NCBI GenBank assembly: GCA_016215625.1
Contig: JACRIW010000097.1
Coordinates: 1-64,000, forward strand
Source: Candidatus Eiseniibacteriota bacterium
Lineage (GTDB): Bacteria; Eisenbacteria; RBG-16-71-46
Direction: 5' to 3'
Length of the DNA: 64,000 bases
The notes below the pieces were generated by a model. The model ran no database searches. It was not told where the DNA came from and worked only from the letters and a program-made list of their open reading frames with translations. A program made the position numbers and the translations under genes. This document shows, one piece after another, positions 7,800 through 15,231 of this stretch. Positions within the stretch are counted from its first letter, which is position 1; each line of letters opens with the position of its first letter.

Positions 7800-8954
7800 T
7801 CAGCCCAGCCCGAGCTTGTCCCGCATCGCCTGATCGCGTGCCGCCTTCTCCTTCTTCATGGCGGCCGCGAGCCGGCTCACGCGCTTGCGGATGTCGGGGA
7901 TGTTGGCCTCGATCGCCGTGCCGAACCTGCGTACGTGCGTGCGCAGCAGCGCGAGCGCCTCGCCGTCGGCGAAGTCGAGGCGGATCGCGTTCAGGTACGC
8001 GCGCGTCGCGTCGCTGTGGCGGCCGACGGCGGCGAGCGCGACGCCGTACACGCGCCAGGTCGCACCCTCGAACGGGTCCATTTCGATCGCATCGCGGGCG
8101 GAGTCGAGCGCCTCCTGCGCGTCGCGCTCGAGGAACACGAGCGAGCGAGCGCGGATGAGCGTGAGCCAGCGCCGCATGGGATAGCTGGGCGGATCGAACG
8201 CCAGCCCGAGGTCGCACTCCTCCACCGCGTCGGCGTAGCCCTGCACGTTGAAGTGCGCCACCGCGCACCGCGCGTGACCGAGCGCCTCGTGCGACGGCGA
8301 GCCCTCCGGTCCGCCGATCGAGACTCCGTCGCCGAACACCGGCGCCGAGCGGCCCGGCCGCGGCTCGATCCGCCGGCGGAACTCGGCGAGGCGCCAGTCG
8401 AGATCCGGCCACGCGACGAGCAGTGCGCCGCGGTGCGCAGCGGCGAGCGCTTCCAGGTGATGCAGCGCGCGCGGATCACCGGGCCCGGCCGTGCACGCGT
8501 GCATGAGGTGCAGCGACGCCTCGGCGTGGCGCCCCTGACCGGCCAGCGCGTTGCCGAGGTTCTTCATCGCGTTGTACCGCAGGCGATCCACGCGCAGCGC
8601 CGCGCGGCAGAAGCGCTCGGCCTGCGCGTGGCGGCCCTGCTGGCCGAGGATGTAGCCCGTGTTGTTGTGGAGGAAGTACGCGGTCTCCTCGTGCACGGGC
8701 TCGAGCGCGAGGCCGGCGGCGAGATGCGCGAGCGCGCGATCGAAGTGCCCCGCGGTCTCGAGCACGCGGCCCGCGTCGAGGCAGCGCGCGGCGCGGACCT
8801 CGGAGTTCTCCGACTTGTCCTCCCACGCTCGCAGCCACAGTTCCGCCATGTCGGGCTCGTTCGACTGCAGGCAGGCGCGCGCCAGGGCCAGCGCGTCGAC
8901 GACGGGCTCGCCAGTGGCGGGATTGGTGCGAGGGCGGCGGGGTTTGCGGGGCAT
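7800..8954 (-). CDS. TPR-repeat protein
   Basis: About 384 residues from ATG 8954 (MPRKPRRPRTNPATGEP); the open frame extends to 9059 but the added N-terminus looks non-coding. No strong ribosome site is visible. Helical TPR pairs recur: AGRVLETAGHFDRALAHLAAGLALEP, NTGYILGQQGRHAQAERFCRAALRVD, NLGNALAGQGRHAEASLHLMHACTAGP and VYGVALAAVGRHSDATRAYLNAIRLD. No signal peptide; the C-terminus is Lys/Arg-rich. TPRs mediate protein binding; the partner is unknown. A similar but diverged TPR gene sits at 13588-14859 in the same island, suggesting related roles. Confidence 0.75.
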   Translation of the reverse strand: MPRKPRRPRTNPATGEPVVDALALARACLQSNEPDMAELWLRAWEDKSENSEVRAARCLDAGRVLETAGHFDRALAHLAAGLALEPVHEETAYFLHNNTGYILGQQGRHAQAERFCRAALRVDRLRYNAMKNLGNALAGQGRHAEASLHLMHACTAGPGDPRALHHLEALAAAHRGALLVAWPDLDWRLAEFRRRIEPRPGRSAPVFGDGVSIGGPEGSPSHEALGHARCAVAHFNVQGYADAVEECDLGLAFDPPSYPMRRWLTLIRARSLVFLERDAQEALDSARDAIEMDPFEGATWRVYGVALAAVGRHSDATRAYLNAIRLDFADGEALALLRTHVRRFGTAIEANIPDIRKRVSRLAAAMKKEKAARDQAMRDKLGLG

Positions 8955-9075
8955 TGTCTGTAGGTACACGTGAGGTGAAGGCGAAACCATGGAAGTGGAC
9001 AGTCGGTCCCACATGCTCGAATCCGGCGAACTGTGACCGCGAGCGCGTCGCTGCGTCAATGCCGACGTGCCGCGA

Positions 9076-9729
9076 TCAGCGGCGAGGTGCAGACGGAAAT
9101 ACGTAGTCCGCGTGTTCGAGCAGCGTGCGCTTGACCGGCCGTCCCATTCGATCGAGATAGACGCGCAGCCCCTCGCGGCGAGCGAGCTTCATGGCGGGCA
9201 CGAGATCGCTGTCGCCCGTCACGAGCACGACGACGTGGACGATGCGGCGTACCGCAAGCAGCGCGATGTCGAGACCGATGCGGAGGTCGACGCCCTTCTG
9301 CTCGACGTTCGGCACGAGATCCTCTCCGATCAGTGGGCGAGGAGCGACCGCCAGCTCGACCAGAGCTCGATGGCGGAGTCGCCAGCCTCGAAACACGGCT
9401 TCCCCCCGCCGAACTGCGACGTCGTCCGAGGTCGAGAGAGCCGCCTGCAGTTGCAGGTTCGCGCTGTGCTCGGCGTGACTCGTGAAGTCGAAGCGCTCAC
9501 CGCTCAGTGGGTTTCGCTCGCGCCCGGACAGCGGTGGTGCGTCATGCCAGTAGATGCGGTGACGATCGAGGGCGAGAAGACGTGCGTGTGCCTCGAGCGA
9601 ACGGACGTGCTCGAGCACGTCCAGGCATGTCGGCTGCGACACATGCTCTGCCTCACCCGCGCCGGAAGAGAGCTGCAGGCACTTGCGAACGAATCCACCG
9701 TCCAGCATGACGACGTACGACTTGCCCAT
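9076..9729 (-). CDS. NYN-domain (PIN-like) putative ribonuclease, copy 1
   Basis: 217 residues from ATG 9729, which has GAGG 7 nt upstream; GTG 9735 is too close to that site. NYN/LabA-type acidic residues are in order: Asp10 (VVMLDGGFV), Asp148 in KGVDLRIGLDIALLA with Asp154, and Asp173/Asp175 in VLVTGDSDLVPAMKLAR. These form the metal site of PIN-like ribonucleases. A 50-residue insert separates the first and second motifs. Cytosolic. Its 5' leader contains a large GNRA-capped hairpin (9767-9822); the second NYN gene at 24782-25387 has a comparable leader at nearly the same distance. Confidence 0.8.
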   Translation of the reverse strand: MGKSYVVMLDGGFVRKCLQLSSGAGEAEHVSQPTCLDVLEHVRSLEAHARLLALDRHRIYWHDAPPLSGRERNPLSGERFDFTSHAEHSANLQLQAALSTSDDVAVRRGEAVFRGWRLRHRALVELAVAPRPLIGEDLVPNVEQKGVDLRIGLDIALLAVRRIVHVVVLVTGDSDLVPAMKLARREGLRVYLDRMGRPVKRTLLEHADYVFPSAPRR

Positions 9730-9766
9730 GCACACGCCTCAACCGGGGGCGGGCACGAAAGAAGTT

Positions 9767-9822
9767 GGCCTCCCGGTCGCGCGGGGCTTGCGCCCACTTG
9801 GATCTCGGCGTGACGGGAGGCC
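9767..9822 (-). other. Structured leader hairpin before NYN gene 1
   Basis: A 9-bp outer stem (ggcctcccg/cgggaggcc) encloses an inner hairpin whose minus-strand form is GGGC-GCAA-GCCC, a GNRA tetraloop. The structure ends 38 bases before the start codon and is followed on the minus strand by a pyrimidine-rich aacttcttt. It may be a leader RNA, attenuator or antitoxin-like RNA. Confidence 0.45.
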
Positions 9823-9940
9823 GGTAGGCCAAGAACATGCTTCGCCGGCACCGACGATGTCAACGGCCAAGTGGATCGTCGACACGGCCGACGACCTGTC
9901 GACACTGTGGCCGGAGCACGCTAGTCGCTTCGATTGGCAA

Positions 9941-10585
9941 TCAACGCACCGGGTCGTCGGACGCTCGTACCGGTGCGGGCATGTTGCTCGCAGTCCGCTC
10001 GAAGGCGGCGCGTAGCTGTGCGTAGGCCACCCACTCGCCACCCAGTTTCGAGAGGCTGCTCGGGGCGATCTTCTTCTGCTTGCCGCACCGTTCGTCGATC
10101 GTGCTCGTGGGGATGACGAGGAACCGCCATTGCGCGAGGTCGAGCGGATCGGCGGCGGGCTTGTCACGATGCGCATGCAGCGCGAACACGAACACGTCGG
10201 ACCAGCGGGCCTGTCGCTTTGAGAACTCGCCTAGCGCGCGCGTCCATCCGGCGCGACGCGCGACCCCGAATGACGGCGCGGAGAGCGACTTCTGCGCCCA
10301 AGCCTGAACGTAGCCGCTGCACTTCACCTCGATGCGCAGGCCATCGGCGGTCTCGAGATCCCATGCGTTCCATTCGTCGCGGACGTCGGTCGCGATGCCG
10401 AGTGCTCGCGCGACGAGGAACTCGGCCATGGCGCCGCGGAGCGTGTTGCCGATCACGTCCGAGCCGCTCCATCGCCAGAACTCGAGAAGGTCGAACCCGG
10501 CAGGCGCAGAGCCCTCGCGGAACGGCTCGCGGCCGTCGAGGCGCGTGAGCGGGAGTGCGGGAAGTTCCTGGGGCAGTCGGGACAT
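9941..10585 (-). CDS. PD-(D/E)XK nuclease-like hypothetical protein
   Basis: 214 residues. The segment GAMAEFLVARALGI (Glu55), NAWDLETADG (Asp76) and LRIEVKCSGYVQAW (Glu86, Lys88) has the order helix-Glu, strand-Asp, strand-E.K expected of the PD-(D/E)XK fold. The rest is unfamiliar, including a basic segment with CGKQKK near residue 168. It lies 20 bases downstream of the DUF91/NucS-like gene on the same strand, so two nuclease-fold proteins are probably co-transcribed. A role in defence or DNA processing is inferred from fold and neighbourhood only. No strong ribosome site is seen at ATG 10585. Confidence 0.6.
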   Translation of the reverse strand: MSRLPQELPALPLTRLDGREPFREGSAPAGFDLLEFWRWSGSDVIGNTLRGAMAEFLVARALGIATDVRDEWNAWDLETADGLRIEVKCSGYVQAWAQKSLSAPSFGVARRAGWTRALGEFSKRQARWSDVFVFALHAHRDKPAADPLDLAQWRFLVIPTSTIDERCGKQKKIAPSSLSKLGGEWVAYAQLRAAFERTASNMPAPVRASDDPVR

Positions 10586-10605
10586 GACGATTCGAGGTGA
10601 AGCGT

Positions 10606-11670
10606 TTAAGAGCGCTTCGCAGGCCGCAGGCGGAAGTCCACCTCGTAGAGCATCAGATTGACCGCGGGCGTCATTTCGAGCGCGTAGCGAATCTTGTCGT
10701 CTCCCGAGTGAGAGATGATCAGTCCTTCGACCTGCTCGCCCTTCTCTGCCACATGCTCGCGCACATAGCCCATGTACCGCAGCGCCTGCCCCACCGTGGA
10801 GTCGCTGGATTGCTCGCGTTTGAGCTCCACGACGAGCCAGCGCTTCTCACGTTTGTGGCGCGCCAGAAGATCGATGCGACCGATAGGGGTCGGGTATTCG
10901 TACCCGACGACCTCTCCGTCTTCGGAGTGCAGGACCCAGTCCCGCCCGAGATCGGTGTTGTCCCAGTTGTCGACGAGGAAATCATGGAGGTGGCGTTCGA
11001 GGCCGAACGAGCTCTCGAATTGCGCCTGCGCCTCCCCCGTCACTTCCGGCACCGACTCGGATTCGACGGCAGCATCGACGGAATCAGTACTGACCGCGCG
11101 CCACCAGAGCCCATCAAGGGTCCAGAGGTCCACTTCAAGCTCGCGGGCGACCTCGAGGATCACGCTATTCACTCGGGCATACCTCGCGCCGAGCGTCATG
11201 CCGCGATCAAACTCCGGCCACACCCCCAACTGCTCCATCGCTCCCTGGGAAGTGTTGTTCCACACGCCGTACTTGTCAGGAAAGGCGACGAGCAGCACGG
11301 CGGTCATGATCCCGCGCCCCATGCCAGAGACCGCCTTTGGGCGACCGGGAGCAAGGTCGTTGATCCGCTCGGCAATCGGGCGTGACTCGTCGACGAGCAA
11401 TGCGAGGGCGTTGCGCAGACGTGGCATGTCCGCGCAGACCTCGGGGCCTTTGCGGTGCAGACCGACCCAGTGACGATTGTTGCGAAAGACGAGGAACGAC
11501 TTGAACTCGTCCGCGGTGAGCTTCGGCAGGTTCTCGCTGCGGAAAGTGGGCTGATAGCGCGCCAGCACGCCGTCGCGGTCCGCAATCATGCGCTGCAGCC
11601 CCTCGTGTCGGATCGCTCGACAAGCCCGGAGCTTTCCAAGCGCCTCTTGGAGATTCGAAGCTGGACACAT
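10606..11670 (-). CDS. NucS-like (DUF91) endonuclease-domain protein
   Basis: 354 residues from ATG 11670. The C-terminal third matches the NucS/DUF91 nuclease signature: PIGRIDLLARHK (Asp267), RWLVVELKRE (Glu282, Lys284) and VGQALRYMGYVREH (Gln295, Tyr299), then GLIIS. This is the RecB-like catalytic core of NucS enzymes. The N-terminal 200 residues (with FLVFRNNRHWVGLHRKG and MGRGIMTAVLLVAFPDKYGVWNN) are not the NucS DNA-binding domain, so this is a distinct architecture and not a mismatch-repair NucS. Probably operonic with 9941-10585. Confidence 0.75.
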   Translation of the reverse strand: MCPASNLQEALGKLRACRAIRHEGLQRMIADRDGVLARYQPTFRSENLPKLTADEFKSFLVFRNNRHWVGLHRKGPEVCADMPRLRNALALLVDESRPIAERINDLAPGRPKAVSGMGRGIMTAVLLVAFPDKYGVWNNTSQGAMEQLGVWPEFDRGMTLGARYARVNSVILEVARELEVDLWTLDGLWWRAVSTDSVDAAVESESVPEVTGEAQAQFESSFGLERHLHDFLVDNWDNTDLGRDWVLHSEDGEVVGYEYPTPIGRIDLLARHKREKRWLVVELKREQSSDSTVGQALRYMGYVREHVAEKGEQVEGLIISHSGDDKIRYALEMTPAVNLMLYEVDFRLRPAKRS

Positions 11671-11788
11671 GCGGAAGCCCCCTCGGTCGCACTCGTGACC
11701 ATCACCGATGGTGAATCGAAAGCAGTTTGCCGCTGTCGAGGAGAACGGGCAAACGCCAAAGGACGAAGCTTCGATCCGGGCCCAAACC

Positions 11789-12091
11789 TCAAGGCCCCCA
11801 TGTCCCGTGACAGTCCTCGCTCACCAGTTCCGCCTCTCCCCCGCGCGCCAGCCTTCGCGAGCACACCTGGCCTGCGGCGAGTGCGATCCGCCAGGCTTCG
11901 CGACGGCTCACGAACCGGCCGGTCGTCGTCACGAAGCCCTCGCCGCGCTTGCCGAGCAGCCGCCACACGGTGGCGGGCTTGAGCCGCAGCCGCAGCGACG
12001 CCACATGCACCGCCTCCTTATGCGACTGCGCGGTGAACACGCGGCCGCGCAACCGCACGGCCGCCACACGCACCTGCTCGCGCGCGCTCAT
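11789..12091 (-). CDS. Phage-like small protein
   Basis: 100 residues from ATG 12091 (MSAREQVRVAAVRLRGRVF), overlapping the stop of 12088-12672 by ATGA. The pattern AVRLRGRVFTAQSHKEAV then GEGFVTTTGRFVSRREAWRIALAAGQ and a closing SED matches a family of small hypothetical proteins frequent in phage and plasmid genomes (a recalled pattern, not a search). Function unknown. The open frame reaches 12289, but the extension is the shadow of the upstream gene. Confidence 0.7.
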   Translation of the reverse strand: MSAREQVRVAAVRLRGRVFTAQSHKEAVHVASLRLRLKPATVWRLLGKRGEGFVTTTGRFVSRREAWRIALAAGQVCSRRLARGGEAELVSEDCHGTWGP

Positions 12092-12672
12092 CGCACACCT
12101 CCGTTCTCGCGACCGGCCCGCTCGGCCCACGCCGCCCCGCTGCGCCACCACGCGGCGAACGCCGCGAACACAGCGGCTCGCTCGGCGGCGCCCAGCCACA
12201 CGCGCTCGAAGTACGCCGACGGCGCGAAGCCGTCGTCGCGCCCGAGCCCGGCCGACAGCAACAGCGCCCCGACGCGCATGCGGCGCCACTGCGCGAGCGC
12301 GTGACGCGCCGCGGTCATGGCTTCTTCGGAGCGGAGTTCGCGCTGCATCGCGGCCGCCATGCCGTGCGCCTTACGGGTCGTGCTCGCCGCGTGACGGCGG
12401 TGGTCGTCGTACACAGGCAAGTAGGGCGAGCCCCCCTGCGCGTTGAACTCGTCCGCGAGCGCGTGGCAGGCGGCGCAGAAGAGCGCTTCGGCGACGACGC
12501 CCGTGTCGGCGACGGCGTCGGTGCCGACGGGCGCGGCGCCGCAGCAGTGGCACAGGCGTGGCACGCCGCGCTCGGCGGCGACGCGCAGCACGTCGGCGTG
12601 CGTCAGGCGGACTCCTTCGACCAGTTCGGCTCCGCGAACGTGGGAACGGCCGGCGTTCGGTTCGTGCGACAT
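12088..12672 (-). CDS. CxxC zinc-binding hypothetical protein
   Basis: 194 residues from ATG 12672, chosen because AAAGGAG lies 8 nt upstream; the open frame to 12780 runs into the structured element. CHCC (residues 40-43) and CAAC (66-69) form a probable zinc knuckle, followed by HALADEFNAQGGSPYLPVYDDHRRH and an Ala/Arg-rich helical C-terminus ending NGGVR. I do not recognise the family. It is preceded by a SAM-type leader (12733-12840) and followed by the phage-like gene with translational coupling. Confidence 0.65.
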   Translation of the reverse strand: MSHEPNAGRSHVRGAELVEGVRLTHADVLRVAAERGVPRLCHCCGAAPVGTDAVADTGVVAEALFCAACHALADEFNAQGGSPYLPVYDDHRRHAASTTRKAHGMAAAMQRELRSEEAMTAARHALAQWRRMRVGALLLSAGLGRDDGFAPSAYFERVWLGAAERAAVFAAFAAWWRSGAAWAERAGRENGGVR

Positions 12673-12732
12673 GTGAGGAACTCCTTTCGGAAACGTGCTC
12701 GCCATGCGTGGCGTTAGAAACGCTTCCTGTTT

Positions 12733-12840
12733 GTCCGGCACCGTGCCGGACCTCATCCCCGCGGGATTGCGGGAAGGCACCTTCGGGCGTTCGCCCCAGG
12801 TTGCCGGGCCCGCCGCAAAACGGGCGGGCCGCTCGTGATG
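12733..12840 (-). ncRNA. SAM-I/SAM-IV-like riboswitch element A
   Basis: Read on the minus strand: P1 CAUC (12840-12837) pairs with GAUG (12757-12754); AUCACGAGCGG follows; P2 is an 8-bp hairpin GGCCCGCC/GGCGGGCC; then CGGCAACC, a P3 GGGC-gaac-GCCC, GAAGGUGCC, and a P4 CCCGC/GCGGG. A 3' hairpin (GUCCGGC/GCCGGAC, 12733-12751) follows the core. The invariant pieces AUC.(A)GAG, GGCAACC and AAGGUGCC are those of the SAM-I clan; the simple P2 without kink-turn and the extra 3' hairpin look more like SAM-IV or SAM-I/IV. It starts about 14 bases after the stop of 12854-13591, so it is inside a transcription unit. A small UCC-GAAA-GGA hairpin at the ribosome site of 12672 could be the translational output. 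Confidence 0.55.
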
Positions 12841-12853
12841 TGTGGTGGTGCTG

Positions 12854-13591
12854 CTACATGCCGAAGTGTCCGCCCGCCGGCCGGCGCTTGCCTTCGTAGT
12901 TGTCGCGCTCCTCCCGAATCCACTCGCGGCACTTCCGGGCGCCGAGGCGCTCGTAGTAGTCGCCGAGCTGCGGATAGAAGTCGCTCTCGGCCACTGCGAA
13001 GGCGACGGCCTCCTCGGCTTCCATCCAACCCGGGTGGTAGTGCGATTCCCAGTGACGTTCGAGAAGCCCGCGCTGGTACTCCTCGCCGCTCTTCCGCGTG
13101 CTGCTCATGAACTCCACCAGCTCGGCGAGCGTGAGCGGCTGGTCGCTCTCTTCGAACGGCAGCACGAACGGGAACTCCGCCGCGCTCTCGGGATCGTCCT
13201 GGTACTCGTCGACCACCCGATACCCGATCCGCCCCGACGGCAGCCGGCGCGCGCGCACGCTGGTGACGTCGCACATGACCGAGTCGAGCACGACGCGCGC
13301 GATCTCGACTTCGCCGTCCTCCATGTCCGGCAGGTACTCGCCGCCCATGAGCGAGGGATGCAGGTTCGCCATGCCCTGCCGCTGCTCGGCCGTGAGCCTC
13401 GGCGCCAAATAGTCGCCGGGCGGCAGCTCTTCGTCTGGGTTCTCGAGCGCCTTGGCGACCATCGCCCGGCGCACCTGCCCCTGCACCGAGTTGAGCAACA
13501 GCTTCGTCGGGTCGGTCTCCGACCAGTACGACGGACGAAAGCTCATCCGAATCGCCGGCTTCCGCTTGGCCTTCCCACGCTTCTCGCTCAT
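12854..13591 (-). CDS. Hypothetical acidic protein
   Basis: 245 residues from ATG 13591, with AAGGAGG 6 nt upstream and an ATGA overlap with the TPR gene stop; an upstream GTG/ATG at 13615 lies inside the TPR gene. The N-terminus is basic (MSEKRGKAKRKPAIR). The remainder is acidic, with DEYQDDPESAAEF and REERDNYEGKRR. No catalytic motif, membrane segment or known family is recognised. Translational coupling to the TPR protein suggests the two act together. Confidence 0.65.
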   Translation of the reverse strand: MSEKRGKAKRKPAIRMSFRPSYWSETDPTKLLLNSVQGQVRRAMVAKALENPDEELPPGDYLAPRLTAEQRQGMANLHPSLMGGEYLPDMEDGEVEIARVVLDSVMCDVTSVRARRLPSGRIGYRVVDEYQDDPESAAEFPFVLPFEESDQPLTLAELVEFMSSTRKSGEEYQRGLLERHWESHYHPGWMEAEEAVAFAVAESDFYPQLGDYYERLGARKCREWIREERDNYEGKRRPAGGHFGM

Positions 13592-14859
13592 GAGCGACCT
13601 CCTTCTGTTTCCCAAGCCTCGGCCAGCGCTTCGTGCTCCTCAAACGTGAATCTCTTGCCGACGAACTCCGCGTAGCGTTCCCGCTTGGTGCGCATCACCG
13701 CTCGGAACTCCGCGATGTAAGAATCGAGGAACGGCAGGCGCCTCACGGCCTCCGGCCCCTTCCATGCGATCCACCGTTCCAGTGTGCTCTCGCGGGCATT
13801 GACGCTGCCCATGACGATCCAGCCGCGACGCATCGCGTGGAAGAACTCGATCGGGTGCTCTCGCGAGCCGAGCAGTTCCCAGATCAGCTGCCAGCTGTAC
13901 TCGTCGAGCGGATAAGCCTCGACGGCCGCCCTCGCGTAGAGCAGCGCCTCGGCTTCGCGATCCGCCGCCATGAGGCACTGCGCCACCAGCCCTTGCATGA
14001 TCGCGAACAGCCTCGGCTCTTCGTACTCGTACGCCTGCATGCGGTTCAGGTAGCGATCCATCTCGGCCCGCCGCTCCCAGCGCGACATGGCGAGCGCCGC
14101 GTTGCAGCAGCGCGACAGCGCGTCGGTGGGATTGCCGGCCGCGGCGATGTGTTCGTCGGCGAGGACTTCGGCTTCGCGAATGCGACCCGCTTCGAGAAGG
14201 TCTTCGATCATGACTTCGGGCAGCACCGGACCATTGGGCCGACTGACTTTGTCCGGCGTTCCCGGCGCCTGCATGCGCCGGCGTTCGGTGAGCATCGAGA
14301 GTTCGGGCAGCGGCCGGCGCCGCAGCCGACGCACGTGATCGTGCAGTTTTGGGTAGACCGTCCGCAGCAATGCGCCGTGTGTTTCGACCAACCGTTCGAG
14401 CGCCGGCAGCGCGCTTTCGTCGCGGTACACGTTCTCGAGCGCCATGCTGAGCCAGCGGTACGCGTCGAGCGCCTGGCCGAGTCCCGCGTGGGCGATCCCT
14501 CGCTCGCGGATCGCGTCCAGGTGAACCGGTTCGATACGCATGGAGTGCTTGGCGGCTTCGAGCGCCTCGGCATGCCAGCCGAGGCCGTTGAGCACCGCCG
14601 CCTGGTCGGCGAGCAGCTTGTAACGGAGCACCGGGTTCGCGACGCCGTCGGCCAGCGCGGCCGACAGGTGACAGAGTGCTTCCTCGAACTGATCGTGGCC
14701 GCGGAGGAGCGCCGCGCACTGCCTGCGCCGCTCGGCGCGTTTGTCGGAGCTGCGTTCGTCGTTGCAGTACCGGCGAAGGGTCTGGATGCCCGAAGGCATT
14801 CGGCCGGACTTCATCTGGTGCAGCGCGAGGCGCACCAGCAGCGGATTCGAATCGTGCAT
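13588..14859 (-). CDS. TPR-repeat protein under tandem riboswitch-like leader
   Basis: About 423 residues from ATG 14859 (MHDSNPLLVRLALHQMKSGRMPSG), preceded by AAAGGG; the frame remains open to 14949 but upstream is leader RNA. TPR/SEL1-like helices: ECALLRGHDQFEEALCHLSAAL-type repeats near residues 60-85, VLNGLGWHAEALEAAKHSMRIEP, AHAGLGQALDAYRWLSMALENV and CLMAADREAEALLYARAAVEAYP. No signal peptide. Its leader carries two SAM-type aptamers (14926-15226) separated by an intrinsic terminator, so expression is predicted to respond to a ligand. Coupled to 12854-13591 by ATGA. Confidence 0.7.
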   Translation of the reverse strand: MHDSNPLLVRLALHQMKSGRMPSGIQTLRRYCNDERSSDKRAERRRQCAALLRGHDQFEEALCHLSAALADGVANPVLRYKLLADQAAVLNGLGWHAEALEAAKHSMRIEPVHLDAIRERGIAHAGLGQALDAYRWLSMALENVYRDESALPALERLVETHGALLRTVYPKLHDHVRRLRRRPLPELSMLTERRRMQAPGTPDKVSRPNGPVLPEVMIEDLLEAGRIREAEVLADEHIAAAGNPTDALSRCCNAALAMSRWERRAEMDRYLNRMQAYEYEEPRLFAIMQGLVAQCLMAADREAEALLYARAAVEAYPLDEYSWQLIWELLGSREHPIEFFHAMRRGWIVMGSVNARESTLERWIAWKGPEAVRRLPFLDSYIAEFRAVMRTKRERYAEFVGKRFTFEEHEALAEAWETEGGRS

Positions 14860-14925
14860 GTACTGCCCTTTCTTCGGGCGCCGGTGCTGCTGGCGCCTTA
14901 GGAAACGGGCGCGGACACTGTGATT

Positions 14926-15031
14926 GTCCGGTGTATCGCCGGACCGCATCCCCGCGGGAAGCGGGAAGGCACCTTAGGGTGTCCGCCCCAGGTTGCCGGG
15001 CCCGGCGAGTGCTGCCGGGCCGCTCGTGATG
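14926..15031 (-). ncRNA. SAM-I/SAM-IV-like riboswitch element B
   Basis: Same architecture as element A: P1 CAUC (15031-15028) with GAUG (14950-14947), AUCACGAGCGG, P2 GGCCCGGC/GCCGGGCC, CCGGCAACC, a P3 with GGG/CCC, CUAAGGUGCC, P4 CCCGC/GCGGG. A 3' hairpin GUCCGG/CCGGAC lies at 14926-14944. Its 3' strand can alternatively pair downstream (CGGACA with UGUCCG at about 14911-14930), so two exclusive folds are possible. The element lies about 70 bases before the TPR start codon, with a GGCGCC/GGCGCC hairpin between them. Sequence identity to element A is high in loops as well as stems. Confidence 0.6.
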
Positions 15032-15067
15032 TGCTGCGTGCTGTTTGATGCGTGCTGCAGATAACAG

Positions 15068-15102
15068 AAAACCCGCCTGCTTGGAGTCATCAAGAAGACG
15101 GG
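15068..15102 (-). terminator. Intrinsic terminator of element C, switch output
   Basis: Minus-strand stem CCCGUCU/AGGCGGG, extended by inner CUUG/CAAG, followed by UUUUCUGUU. The loop side contains UCUUGAUGAC (15095-15086), perfectly complementary to GUCAUCAAGA (15225-15216), the 5' strand of element C's P1 and J1/2. When P1 forms, the terminator is free to fold; when it does not, that strand can pair with the terminator arm. This is a ligand-OFF layout. Confidence 0.7.
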
Positions 15103-15124
15103 CCGCTGACGTTGTTTGCCGTCT

Positions 15125-15226
15125 GGGGATCGCTCCCCGGCCTCATCGCCGATTTCTCTCGGCGGGCACCTTGGCCGTCTCGCCAGGTTGCCGGGCTTCG
15201 TGCTGCCGAAGCCGCTCTTGATGACG
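15125..15226 (-). ncRNA. SAM-I/SAM-IV-like riboswitch element C
   Basis: P1 UCAUC (near 15224) pairs with GAUGA (15147-15143). AUCAAGAGCGG is an exact match to the SAM-I 5' motif. P2 GGCUUCG/CGAAGCC, CCGGCAACC, P3 UGGC/GCCA, AAGGUGCC, P4 CGCCGA/UCGGCG, then a 3' hairpin GGGGA-gcga-UCCCC (15125-15138). Stems differ in sequence from elements A and B while the conserved loops are kept, i.e. covariation that supports a real RNA. Preceded by a -35/-10 promoter (15232-15260) that would start transcription right at the aptamer. Confidence 0.65.
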
Positions 15227-15231
15227 TGCGG

